Shown: in pieces, positions 32,733-43,800 of the stretch
How positions within the stretch are numbered: position 1 is the stretch's first letter
How the letters are laid out: the number at the start of each line of letters is the position of its first letter
From: Anomaloglossus baeobatrachus
Taxonomy: Eukaryota; Chordata; Amphibia; Anura; Aromobatidae
Direction of reading: 5' to 3'
Assembly: GCF_048569485.1 (NCBI RefSeq)
Contig: NC_134358.1
Span: forward strand, 222,956,986 to 223,020,985
DNA length: 64,000 nt
Translations under genes and position numbers: made by a program
The notes under the pieces: generated by a model
Databases searched by the model: none
Told to the model about the DNA's origin: nothing
Seen by the model: only the letters and a program-made list of their open reading frames with translations

Positions 32733-35331
32733 TTAGAGTCTGCACGTACCCTAGCTTTAGAAATAATCGCATTAGAAAAACCTCGGCAGAGAAATCTCTC
32801 TCTAATGATTTTACATTCATTTTCATACAATTCTTCTGATGAACAGCACCTCCTCGCCCTAATAAACTCCCCTGTTGGGATATTATTCACCACATGTCTG
32901 GGGTGACAGCTGTTCGCATGGAGCAGAGAGTTCCCTGATGTTGGTTTTCTAAATAGACTACATGTTATGGTCCCACTCTCAATATTAGATGAAAAATTGA
33001 CATCTAGGAAGGTAATCCGTTTTCTGTGATATTCATGTGTGAACTTAAGGTTATAGGGATTATTGTTCAAGTATGTTACAAAGTCCAAAATCCCTTTTTC
33101 CTCCCCCTTCCACATGACAATCACGTCATCAATATGACGCAAAAATATCGCAATGTCGCGTGAAAAGGGATTATCAACAGAAAAGGTATGACCCTCCGCC
33201 AAAAAAATGTTTGCTAGGGAAGGGGAAAATTTCGCACCCATGGCACAACCTTGTGTCTGGACATAGTGACCACCCATGAAAGTAAAAAAATATTTTTAAG
33301 TAAAAAACATGTCACATCCAGAATAAAAATCTGGAGATCAGGTGAGTAGGTACTATATCTGGACATATGATGTTTAAGGGCCATGAGGGCCAGTTCATGG
33401 GATATGGATGTATACAGACTGGCAATGTCACATGTTAGCCAGCTGTATTCCCCTTTCCATGCAAACTTTGAAAAAATACTCAAAATATGTTTAGTGTCCC
33501 TGACATAACTAGGTGAAATTTGAGCCAGGGACTGCAGGCGTATGTCCAACTACTCAGACAGTCGTTCTGTTAACGAACCAATCCCCGATATGATAGGTCT
33601 GAATTCTGGAGGAAAGCGATTCTTGTGCGCTTTTGGCAGAGCATGAAAAAGAGGAGTAATAAAGGAAGATGGATTCAAGTATTCACTCTGTTTCACTGTA
33701 ATCACACAAAGTTGTACGCCCTCCTCCAGAATTCTAGAAAGATGTTTTTTGATGTTTTCATCGGGATTAGTAGACATTTTTTTGTATATAGAATTTTCCT
33801 TTAGCATTTTGGTTAATTCTTGCTCATAGAGTCCGACATCTAGTATAACAACAGATCCACCTTTGTCAGATTTTTTTACAACAATATAATTGTTGTTTTG
33901 TAATTGGGACAAGGCTGTTTGTTCACTTAAATTAAGATTCTGTTTAATATTTTTTTTATTATTATTATTTTTTCTTAATTTAATTAGTTCGGACTCTATG
34001 ACATTTTGGAAATCTTCCATACTATTGGTTTTAGAGTGGATGGGGTAGTAATCTGGATTGGGAACCTGATTAGAAAATTGTGAGTCACAGCTACGTTGTG
34101 GTTCTATACTCAGATCAGAGAGATCACGCAATATAGTTAACGACACCTGTTCAGGAAATGAAGTTGGAAAAAAATCCTGTGATTTGGATATTTCATTGGG
34201 ACATTCAGTTTCAGTATCATTGTAGAAGTGTTTTTTAATAGTAAGGCGTCTAATAAATTTATTAACGTCCATGAGTGTTTCAAAGACATTGAATCTCGAT
34301 GTGGGCACAAAATTTAGACCCTTGTGTAACACACTTATTTGGTCATCACTAAGAATTGGACCGAAAACGTTATAAGCACATTAATAAACCTTCATTCTAA
34401 GCATTTTGGGAGTGCCTTGTCTACTTATCACTAAGAATTGTGGCTGACATGTTCATTACTGTAAGGTCATGGCCCTTAAGTAATTGCCCCTCCGCGTCCG
34501 GTGAAAAAACAGGTCTTTTTCTATTACGGTGCTTCCGTCCAGCCCGTCTGAGATGTTGTTTTTTTTCTTTGTTTTTTTCTGGAACTTTTCTTGTGCGTTT
34601 TTTGACACAGTTCCCTGGTTACTTCGTGCATCCAATAAGGACAGTCCTTCTGAGTCCGATGTTTCAATATTATTTTCTGATGAATCCATTTCCGTAGAAG
34701 AGAAGCTGACTCTTTTCTTTACAATTGACCTGGGTGTTGTATATTGTCTGAACTGCCTCCTAACCTGCGGCCAATCATATACCTGATCATTTTCATAGTC
34801 AAAAGAGTCCCTTTTAAATTTCCTCTCCTTCATAACGGTAATGGAGTCTTCTAATTTTGTTAGATTGTTACTGATTTTTTCTTTCAGAGATGTAAATTGT
34901 GGATTATTAGAAAAATCCTTTAATTCAGTCTCAATCTCTTTGACTTTTAATTCTGATTCATTTAGTTTCAACAGTTCTCTGTCCGTGATAAGCTTAATAA
35001 GTTTAAGCGAGCATTCAGAGAGAATGGAGTCCCACTCCTTCAAGAACGTTGTATCAAACTCAGTGGTAGGACGTTTTTTTATACGTAATCCTCTAGGGAT
35101 CATTTTGTTTTCCAAATATGCAGATAACGTTTTGTAATTCCACCATGTTTTTAACCGGGACGACATTTGTTTTTCTAGTTTGTGCATCAACGTGTTCAAA
35201 TCATTCTGATCTTGAGAAACCGCACTTCCAGTTTTACCAAAAATATTGGCTGCTCTGTTAAGTCTTGTCTGACAATTAACATTAAAAAATTCATCAGTAT
35301 ATATGGGAATATCAGGATTAGGAGTCCCCAT
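32733..35331 (-). pseudogene. Penelope-like N-terminal region and reverse transcriptase
   Basis: The frame from 35331 (MGTPNPDIPIYTDEFFNVNC) to 34456 is the N-terminal region: LKTWWNYKTLSAYLENKMIPRGLR is a motif shared by many Penelope elements, and a Lys-rich linker follows. The segment 34332-33550 holds NYIVVKKSDKGGSVVI and FHALPKAHKN...FRPIISGIGS. Further on are the GCAMGAKFSPSLANIF block and the catalytic RHIDDVIVMW. Next, ITFLDVNFSSN and KPTSGNSLLHANSCHP belong to the thumb. The coding run is spread over more than one frame and ends at the MITE. It serves as RT for target-primed copying. Confidence 0.85.
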
Positions 35332-35553
35332 GTTGAATGCAAAATAATCCAGTGAAAAATCACATAGAAAAATTTCTCAATATAGTTCAGAGATAAACTT
35401 CATATTACAGATTCATTCAATATATCCAGGGAGCACGAAGGCCATAGCAGGTAAGAGCAAAAGAACAAAGATTTCAGCTCACCCAGGTCAGTGTGGACTC
35501 CAATAGAAACAGGTGCTCGGAAATGGCTGGCCCAGCCAGAAGATTCCAGGAAA

Positions 35554-35790
35554 AATCCAGCACTCGTGTTCACGATATAAAACTTGACTTTTATTCACAT
35601 TCTGATAAAAAAGCGATGTGAATCACATCCTGAATATAAAAATCCCCATAGGAGATGAGATGAGAAACAATGATGGAACGCGTTTCGAGCTAACAAGCTC
35701 TTATTCCCAATCCATGTGGATTTAAAAAGCAAAAAAGGGGGAGGAAAAAGGTAAAACGGATATGACATCATGGAGAGAAAAAAGTCAGAC
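35554..35790 (-). repeat. Penelope pseudo-LTR, 5' copy
   Basis: This is a direct-repeat partner of 26885-27120. It retains AACGCGTTTCGAGCT, a motif frequent at Penelope element ends, which is lost in the other copy. The right edge abuts AGA and the 14-bp target duplication. Confidence 0.9.
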
Positions 35791-36388
35791 AGATTTATAA
35801 TGATGGGGTATATTTGCCAGGATGGGGTACATTTACCAGAATGGATGACATTTACCAGGCAGGATGGGGAATATGCCGAGATGAGGTACATTTACCAGGA
35901 TGGGGCCATGATGGGGACAAATATACCAGAAAGTAGGAAATATATGTAAGGATGGGAGACATGTTTACCAGGAAGTGGCCCAGGAAGGGGGACATAACTA
36001 CACAATGAAAGGGGAGGAGAGCAACTCACACGTTTTTATGGGATTTCAAGATGTTCAGACTTTGAAATGTAGATGTGGATTACAGGGTGAAATCTGATTG
36101 CATTCCTTGCTAAAAATCTGTCTAATATGCTGCAATTTTTTCCAGAAAGATCAATCCAACTCCTGTGTCTGGAAAGGGCAGTGGGAGAGGCTCAGCTTCA
36201 ATGTGGGGTGAGCATTCATGAGTGTGATGCCCCCTGCTGAAGAGAAGACTGCAAAGGTATGGTTAAAATCAATTATTTACATAATAGGATTGGTTGGCAC
36301 TTTGGAAAAAAAAATGGGTTTAGGACTACAGTTTGGGCACTTGGCCTGCGAAAGGTTCGCCATGACTGCTGTAGAGTGTAAGCTCTTA

Positions 36389-36964
36389 GGGGTACTTTGT
36401 ACGCTGCGACATCGCTAGCCGATGATAGCAATGCCGAGTGCGATAGTACCCGCCCCCGTCGCACATGCGATATCTTGTGATAGCTGCCGTAGCGAACATT
36501 ATCGCTACGGCAGCTTCACACGCACATACCTGCCCTGCGACGTCGCTCTGGCCGGCGACCCGCCTCCTTCCTAAGGGGGCGGGTCGTGCGGCGTCACAGC
36601 GACGTCACACGGCAGGCGGCCAATATAAGCGGAGGGGTGGAGATGAGCGGACATAAACATCCTGCCCACCTCCTTCCTTCCGCATAGCCGGTGGAGGCAG
36701 GTAACGTGATGTTCCTCGCTCCTGCAGCTTCACACACAGCGATGTGTGTGAAGGAACGAGGAACAACATCGTATCTCCTATTGGTGCGACATTATGAAAA
36801 TGACAGACGCTACACAGATCACCGACTTACAACGCTTTTGCGATCGTTTATCGGTGCATCTAGGCTTTACACGTTGCGACGTCGTTACTGGCGCCGGATG
36901 TGCGTCACTTTCGATTTGACCCGACGATATCGCAGTAGCGATGTCACAACGTGCAAAGTACCCC
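36389..36964. mobile_element. Harbinger-type MITE in satellite block 6
   Basis: The ends GGGGTACTTTGTACGCTGCG and CACAACGTGCAAAGTACCCC are inverted repeats. The flanks are TTA at 36386-36388 and 36965-36967, splitting the satellite motif AAGCTCTTATGG. The interior matches the arms of the 14405-15547 palindrome (for example GGGGGCGGGTCGTGCGGCGTC), so both belong to one family. Confidence 0.9.
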
Positions 36965-37089
36965 TTATGGTCAGGTCAGCAGTGTCCTCTCTGTCCTGTA
37001 GAGTTTAAGCTCTTATGATCAGCAGTGTCCTCTCTATACTGTAGAGTGTAAGCTCTTATGGTCAGCAGTGTCCTCTCTATACTGTAGAG
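36965..37089. repeat. 43-bp satellite, block 6
   Basis: About three monomers follow the MITE, and a half monomer precedes it at 36369-36388. This is the last satellite in the window. It ends at CTGTAGAG (37082-37089), followed by hAT-5. Confidence 0.95.
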
Positions 37090-37847
37090 CAGGGGTCTCA
37101 GGGTCTCAAACACGCAGCCCGCAGATTGCATGCGGCCCCTGAGGCTGCTTCTTGCTGCCCGCAGACCCCCAGACGATCGCAGCTCTGCAGGGGGCCGGCG
37201 CGGCTTTACTACAGTTGATTCATTTGCGGTGCCGCTGCGCAGCGGAGCTGTCCGTACTATACCAATGGTTCCTGCCCGCCAATCAAATGCAAGGAAGTGA
37301 CGTCGCTGTATGATTTCACCTCTTTGCATCTGATTCGCCGACGCAGCCATTGCTATAGTGCACAGATCTCCTCTGCGCGGCACCGAAAATGATTCAACTG
37401 TTGTAAAGTTGTGCCGGCGCCGACCCCCTGCAGAACTGCGATAGTCACTGGGTCTGCTGGCTGCAACAAGAAAGTAAGCAAGTCTCCTCCGCAGAAGACC
37501 GCAGCTGCTCATGCTCAAGTTCAGTACGCTGTGTTCTCCTCGCTGTGTTCTCCCTAGGGAGGACACATGCGACTTCGCAGCAAAGAACTGACATGCTGCG
37601 GCCTCTGAAAGCCGCACCGCAGGTCGGTGTTTGCTGCGAGCAGTACATGCACAGTGACATGGGATTTCTAGGAATCCTGTCCACTCTGCATGTACTGCAC
37701 ATCGCAGCGTTTTGGACGCAGCTGAAACAGGCTGCATCCAAAACGCTGCAAATACTGATCGTGGGCATGGAGCCTAATAAGAGGGAACGGAGAAAAGGTG
37801 AGATTTTTTTTGTGTATATTACTAAAGGTTGAGCCCAAAACCACACA

Positions 37848-38400
37848 TTGGGCACAATGCTACTGTGCACAAGGATGAGCACAATGCTACAGGATAGGCA
37901 CAATACTACTGTGCACAATACTACACGGATGAGCACAATACTACTTGGCACAATACTGCAAGGATGGACACAATACTACAAGGATAAGCACAATACTACT
38001 GGGCACAAGGATGAGCACAATACAACAGGATGGGGACAATGCTACTGGGCACAAGGATGAGCACAATGCTACAGGATAGGCACAATACTACTGGGCACAA
38101 GGATGAGCACAATGCTACAGGATAGGCACAATACTACAAGGATGGGCACAATACTACATGGCACAAGGATGGGCACAATACTACAGGGCACAAGGATGAG
38201 CAGAGTACTACAAGGATGGGCACAAAACTACAGGGCACAAGGACGGGCACAATACTACAAGGATGGGTACAATACTACTGTACTATTGAGAACAATACTA
38301 CAGGATGAGGGACATTACTACAGGGCACACGGATGGGGGACATTACTGCAGCACGGCGACATTACTACAAGATGTTGGCTAAGATTACTACATGATGCTG
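37848..38400. repeat. Minisatellite inside hAT-5 (about 20 bp)
   Basis: Units contain GGGCACAAGGATGAGCACAA and CACAATACTACAAGGATG, arranged irregularly with lengths near 17-25 bp. It occupies the same relative position as the minisatellite of hAT-2 but has a different sequence. Confidence 0.9.
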
Positions 38401-40651
38401 TTAATTGTAAAACAAAATTACAAGAAGGTGATAAAATGTAAAAAACAAAATCAAAGCATGAATTTTTTTTGCCATTAACCCCTTAAGGACGAAGCCAGTT
38501 TTGTACTTAATGACCAGGCCATTTTTTGCAATTCTGACCAGTGTCACTTTATGAGGTCATAACTCTGGAACGCTTCAACGGATCCCGGTGATTCTGACAT
38601 TGTTTTTTCGTGACATATTGTACTTCATGATAGTTATAAATTTAGAACGATATTTTTTGCTTTTATTTGTGAAAAAATCGGAAATTTGATGAAAATTTTG
38701 AAAATTTTGCAATTTTCAAACTTTTAATTTTTATGCCCTTAACCCAGAGAGTTATGTCACACAAAACAGTTAATAAATAACATTTCCCACATGTCTACTT
38801 TACATTAGCGCAATTTCTGAAACAAAATGTTTTGGGGTTAGGAAGTTAGAAGGGGTCAAAGTTCATCAGCAATTTCCCATTTTTTCAACAAAATTCACAA
38901 AACCATTTTTTTAGGGACCACATCACATTTGAAGTGACTTTGAGAGGCCTAAGTGACAGAAAATACCTAAAAGTGACACCATTCTCAAAACAGCACGCCT
39001 CAAAGTACTCAAAACCACATCCAAGAAGTTTATTAACCCTTCAGGTGCTTCACAGGAACTAAAGCAAAGTGGAATGAAAAAAAGCAAAAAATAAAATTTT
39101 ACCTAAAATGTTGCTCTACCCCAAATTTGTTCACTTTTAGAAGAAATAACACAACAAAATGAACCCCAAAACTTGTTACCCACTTTCTTATGAACGCGCC
39201 GATACCCCACATGTGGTCAGAAACCTTTGTTTGGACAAATGGGAGGGCTCGGAACAGAAGGAGCAATATTTGAATTTTGGAAAGCAAATTTGGCTGAAAT
39301 AGATTGCGGGCACCATGTTGCATTTACATGTCCGCCAAGGTACCTAAACAGCAGAAACCCCTTACAAGTGACACCATTTTGGAAACTAGACCCCTTAAGG
39401 CTTCTATCTAGGGGTATAGTGAGCATTTTGGATCCACAGGTACTTCACAGATTTTGATAACGTTACGTTGTCACATTGAAAATTTTCATTTTTTTCTCAA
39501 AAATGTTGCTTTAGCATCAATTTTTTCACTTTTTCAAGAGGTAATTCCAAAAATGTGACCCCAATGTTTGTTACCCACTTTTTTATGAGCGCGGTGATAC
39601 CTCACTTGTGGTCTGAAACCTTTGTTTGGAGAAATGGGAGGGCTTGGAACGGAAGGAGCAATATTTGAATTTTGGAAAGGAAATTTGGCTGAAAAAGATT
39701 GCGGGCACCATGTCGCATTTGGAGGACCCCTAAGGTACGTAAACAGCAAAAAAACACCACAAGTGACCCCATATTGGAAACTAGGCCCCTCAAGGAATTT
39801 ATCTTGATGTTTGGTGAGTACCCTGAACCCCCAGGTGCTTTACAGAAGTTTATAACGTTGAGCCATGAAAATAAAAAAATAAAATTTTACCACAAAATTG
39901 TTACTTCAACCAGGTAGCTTTTTTTTTCACAAGGGTAACAGGAAAAAAATCACCATGAAATTTATTGCGCAATTTCTCCTGAGTTTGTTGATATCTTGTA
40001 TGTGGTGGAAATCAACTGTTTGGGCACACTACAGGGCTCAGAAGAGAAGGAGTGCAATTTGACTGCAAAATTGGCTGGAATCAATAGCGGACGCCATGTT
40101 GCATTAGGAGAACCCCTGAGGTGCCTAAGCAGTGGAGGTCCCCCACAAGTGACCCCATTCTGGAAATAAGACCCCTCAAGGCTTTAATCTAGGTGTATAT
40201 TGAGCATTTTGAATCCACGAATACTTCACAGAATTTGATAAGCTTAGGTTGCCATATTGAAATTTTCATTTTTTTCACAAAAATGTTGATTTAGCGACAC
40301 ATTTTTCACTTTTTCAAGAGGCAACAACAAAACGTGTACCCCACAGGTTGTTATCTAATTTCTTGTGAGCGCAGGGATACCACACATGTGGCCAAAAACC
40401 TTTGTTTGGATAAATGGGAGGGCTTGGAATGGAAGGAGCACCATTTGAATTTTGGAAAAGTTGAAGTAAATTGCGCGCACCATGTCACATTAGCAGGGCC
40501 CCTTGGGCACCTATACATCAGAAACCCCCCACAAGTGACCTCATTTTGGAAACTGGACCCCTCAAGGATTTTATTCAGGAGTATAGTAAACATTTTGAAT
40601 CCACAGGTACTTCACAAAACTGTTGCTGTATCAAAAAATTTCTCACTGTTA

Positions 40652-40927
40652 AGGGGGCTTTACACGCTGCGACATCGCTAATGCGGAGTCGTTAGGGTCA
40701 CGGAATTGGTGACGCACATCCGGCCGCATTAGCGATGTTGCTGCGTGTGACACCGATGAGCGATTTTGCATCGTTGCAAAAACGTGCAAAATCGCTCATC
40801 GGTGACATGGGGGTCCATTCTCGATTATCGTTACTGCAGCAGTAACGATGTAGTTCGTCGCTCCTGCGGCAGCACACATCGCTATGTGTGACGCCGCAGG
40901 AACGAGGAAGCTCCCCTTACCTGCCTT
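40652..40927. mobile_element. Harbinger-type MITE, left part only
   Basis: The end AGGGGGCTTTACACGCTGCG follows TTA (40649-40651). The sequence resembles the other family members through CTGCGGCAGCACACATCGCT, then stops near CTTACCTGCC without a right terminus. Confidence 0.7.
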
Positions 40928-41941
40928 TCATGTGACACTAAAGGATGCCTAGCCTTGTATTTAGCCCAAAAAAAAAAAAAAAGAATTAAAATAAATGACG
41001 TGGGGTCCCCCCTATTTTTGATAGCCAGCTAGGGTAAAGCAGACAGCTGTAGCCTGCAAACCACAGCTGACAGCTTCATCTTGTCTGGTGATCAATTTGG
41101 AGGGCTCCCCAAGCTGTTTTTTTTTTTTAATTATTTATAAATAAATAATTAAAAAAAACAAACAAACGTGGGGTCCCCCCAAATTAGATCACCAGCCAAG
41201 GTGAAGCTGACAGCTGGGGTCTGGTATTCTCAGGATGGGAAGAGCCACGGTTATTGGACTCTTCCCAGCCTAAAAATAGCAGGCCGCAGCCGCCCCAGAA
41301 GTGGCGCATCCATTAGATGCGCCAATTCTGGCGCTTCGCCCCAGCTCATCCCGCGCCCTGGTGCGTTGGCTAACGGGGTAATGAATGGGGTTGATACCAG
41401 GTGTGTAATGTCACCTGGCATCAAGCCCAGCAATTAGTTATGTCACGGCGTCTATCAGATACCCGACATAACTAATTGACAGTAATAAAAAAAAAATTGA
41501 CAACAAAAAAAAATTTATTTGAAAAAACACTCCCCAAAACATTCCCTGATTGACCAATTTATTGAAAAGAAAAAAAAAAATCCACAATAATCCATTTGGA
41601 TGTCCCACGTCGCCTCTGGACCTTCTAGAATATGGGGGACACGTTCAGGGAACGTATCCCCCATTTTCTAGGAGGGCAGACCCTCCATTTGAGGAGAGTG
41701 GGTGCAAAGAATCTGCACCCACCCTCCCTGGGTCACAGCTGCAGACTCCGTGCAGCAGCACAGCTCTCTGAACACAGGAAGCTGACAGCTGCGCTCTGCA
41801 CATGTGACCGGAGTCTGCACAGAAGGAGCCGGAGGAGGGGGCCGCGGGGGATCAGAGCTGCGACAGGTATGTATGACACCGGGGGACACCGGGGAACACC
41901 AGGGGGGGGATAGGGGGGGACCCGGCAGGGCCTAGGGAGCA

Positions 41942-41981
41942 GGTTTCTGTCGTATGTGTTATGGCACATACGACAGAAACC
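41942..41981. repeat. Perfect hairpin, 17-bp arms and 6-nt loop
   Basis: GGTTTCTGTCGTATGTG and its exact complement are separated by TTATGG. It lies in the GC-rich half of TTAA element copy 2. Confidence 0.9.
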
Positions 41982-42118
41982 ATAGGAACACTGTAAATGC
42001 GGCCGGCGCGCTGCTGTGATCGCCGGTGCGCGCGGCCATCTTGGATTTTCGGGAGGGGGTTGGGGGTCGGGGGGGGCACTTTGGGGACACCGGGGGACCG
42101 GAGGGAACCGGGAAAAAG

Positions 42119-42166
42119 ATTTATCTCCCATCTGGCATGTTTGATCATGCCAGATGGGAGATAAAT
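42119..42166. repeat. Perfect hairpin, 21-bp arms and 6-nt loop
   Basis: The left arm at 42119-42139 (ATTTATCTCCCATCTGGCAT and one more base) pairs exactly with 42146-42166 around the loop TTTGAT. It lies 140 bp from the other perfect hairpin in the same element. Confidence 0.9.
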
Positions 42167-42483
42167 GATTTTTTACCGGCGCGGTCATTTACTATAACTT
42201 GATGATCGGTATACGGTGTATACCGGTCATCAGGTGAGCGGGGACCGGAAAAACCGGCCCGAATCATGATCTCCAGGGTCTCAGCTACCCCCGGCAGCTG
42301 AGACCCCGGAAATTTTCTGACTCTGGGGGGCGCTAGACCCTTTTTTCCGACCGCCGTTAAAAAGCGGCGGATCGGAAAAAGTACCCTTATTTACCGCCGT
42401 TAAAAGGCGTATCGGCGGTCGTAAAGGGGTTAAAAATGCTTTTTTTATGTATAAACTTAATTAATTGGGCTATAGTTAGTAGT

Positions 42484-42690
42484 AGGTACCGCAGGGATCT
42501 ATGCTAGGACCAATTCTTTTTAATCTCTTTATGAATGACCTTGTGGATGGGATTGATAGTAAAGTGTCAGTCTTTGCTGATGACACCAAACTATGTAAGA
42601 TATTAAACATGGACCTTGATAGTTCAATATAACAAAATAATCTGGATAAGATATCTGAATGGGCAGGCACTTGGCAAACAAGAAAAAAAG
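42484..42690 (+). pseudogene. CR1-type reverse transcriptase fragment
   Basis: In one frame the sequence reads [20 protein letters not shown], then [15 protein letters not shown] and LDKISEWAGTWQ. These are RT blocks around the catalytic ADD. The fragment is diverged, has a stop after LDSSI, and has lost both flanks. It is not part of the CR1 at 3198. Confidence 0.85.
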
Positions 42691-43487
42691 ATGGATATTT
42701 TTGTCCACATATGCTTTGAAAATTGTTTTTAATGGACAACATTAAAGCTATTATAAATGAAGAAATACACTGGCGCTCACAGGTAGATTCACACACAGGT
42801 TTATTACACTATAAAGATAGTGGTAATAATAATATCCCTGCTACCTTTATCCATTCCCCAACAAGTTGCGCAAATTCCAATCATCACTGAGTTCCATAAT
42901 AACGCAAACAAATTTTAAAAAATAATTTATAAATATTGGCACATTTTATGTCAAGACAAGCTAATAGGGGATTTGTATCTCCAACCCCCAGATTTATTCA
43001 TCGTAGGGCCCCTACTCTTGGTACACTAGTAGCCCCAACAATTAATAAGAATATGGATTTTTTTTATGTGTATATTTATCCTCCTCTCTCCACAATCACC
43101 GAAACAACCCCTTTCTTATATATGTATATATATTTATTCATCGTATGGGACGAAATAAATAATATATTCCCTCATTTATTAATTACTTTTTACTGAATTT
43201 GTTTTTCATCTGTTTATGTTTTTATTATCCCCTTTCTAGTGAGGTTTGCTACCTTTCTTGCTTACCCTTTTTTCATTCATTTTTAAACAATTTTTCTAAA
43301 TATTTTTTTCTCTCTTTTCCTTTTTTATTTTTATCATTACTTTTGACTTTTGGTATTTGATTCTTATTTTACACTTATATTTTTAAACGTACAGAAATAA
43401 AATTGTGTTTTAATTTAAATATAAATTTGTCCGTCTATATTAAATATGTATATATATTTTTTATAGACATATTTTTTTCCTACAGAG
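42691..43487. other. AT-rich stretch without gene
   Basis: T-rich on the plus strand, especially 43050-43480. No repeat family or conserved frame was recognised. The opening ACACTGGCGCTCACAGGT looks like the start of some dispersed repeat, but I cannot name it. Confidence 0.4.
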
Positions 43488-43800
43488 AAGGTCTATGGGG
43501 CACAGTAATATGGTGGATAGTAATATGTGGGCACAGTAATTTGGTGCACAGTAATCTGGTGAACAGTAATATGGGGGCACAGTAATAAGGTGCACAGTAT
43601 ATGGGGCACAGTAATATAGTACATAGTAATATGGGGGCACTGTAATATGTGGGCACAGTATATGGGGGCCCAGTAATATGGTGCACAGTAATATGGTGCA
43701 TAGTATATGGGGGGCACAATAATATGGTGCATAGTAAATGGAGCACAGTAATATGGTGCACAGTAATATGATGGCAGAGTATATGAGGCACATTATACAG
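43488..43800. repeat. Minisatellite with GCACAGTAATATGG units
   Basis: About 17-20 units of 15-20 bp contain GTGCACAGTAATATGG or GGGCACAGTAATATG. The style resembles the minisatellites inside the hAT elements, so this may be the core of another decayed hAT copy. No terminus was found. Confidence 0.85.

Larger units (their letters stand above)
26875..35793 (-). mobile_element. Penelope-like retroelement with pseudo-LTRs
   Basis: It is flanked by a perfect 14-bp target duplication, TTTATAATGATGGG, at 26861-26874 and 35794-35807. The element reads right to left: 5' pseudo-LTR, N-terminal region, RT, GIY-YIG endonuclease, 3' tail with a second pseudo-LTR. The RT plus C-terminal GIY-YIG layout is diagnostic of Penelope-like elements. 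A TTAA element (27360-31277) and a Harbinger MITE (31997-32732) are inserted in it. Without them it is about 4.3 kb. Reading frames are interrupted at several places. Confidence 0.9.
25739..36368. mobile_element. hAT-type element 4 (hAT-4), nested with Penelope element
   Basis: The ends CAGTGATGGCGAACC and GGTTCGCCATGACTG are imperfect inverted repeats. The flanks are an exact 8-bp duplication, CTGTAGAG, at 25731-25738 and 36369-36376, and satellite continues on both sides. Subterminal CTATGGCACGCGTGCCAG fits a widespread vertebrate hAT group. The interior is a GC-rich part (25760-26010), a 20-bp minisatellite and a short right part (36010-36368). An 8.9-kb Penelope-like element lies inside the minisatellite. 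No hAT transposase was seen. Confidence 0.9.
38479..42429. mobile_element. TTAA-target DNA element, copy 2 (inverted)
   Basis: The ends CCCCTTAAGGACG and GGTCGTAAAGGGG are flanked by TTAA (38475-38478 and 42430-42433). The first 2.1 kb are an inverted relative of the AT-rich half of copy 1, including the 390-bp type units. The rest (about 40930-42429) is different DNA rich in perfect hairpins and GTGGGGTCCCCCC blocks. A truncated Harbinger MITE lies between the two halves. No transposase was recognised. Confidence 0.7.
37090..42480. mobile_element. hAT-type element 5 (hAT-5), right end missing
   Basis: The left end CAGGGGTCTCAGGGTCTCAA with GCATGCGGCCCCTGAGGC is the same family as hAT-2, in the same orientation and after the same CTGTAGAG. 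The order also matches hAT-2: GC-rich part (37120-37800), minisatellite, AT-rich tail. A TTAA element interrupts the tail (38479-42429). After it the tail resumes (AAAATGCTTTTTTTATG) and then meets a LINE fragment, without terminal repeat or satellite. A deletion or rearrangement removed the right end. Confidence 0.65.

Noticed and set aside
41168-42188. Frames around the GTGGGGTCCCCCC blocks
   Set aside because: Overlapping frames on both strands, Pro/Arg-rich, no family resemblance; part of a non-coding element.
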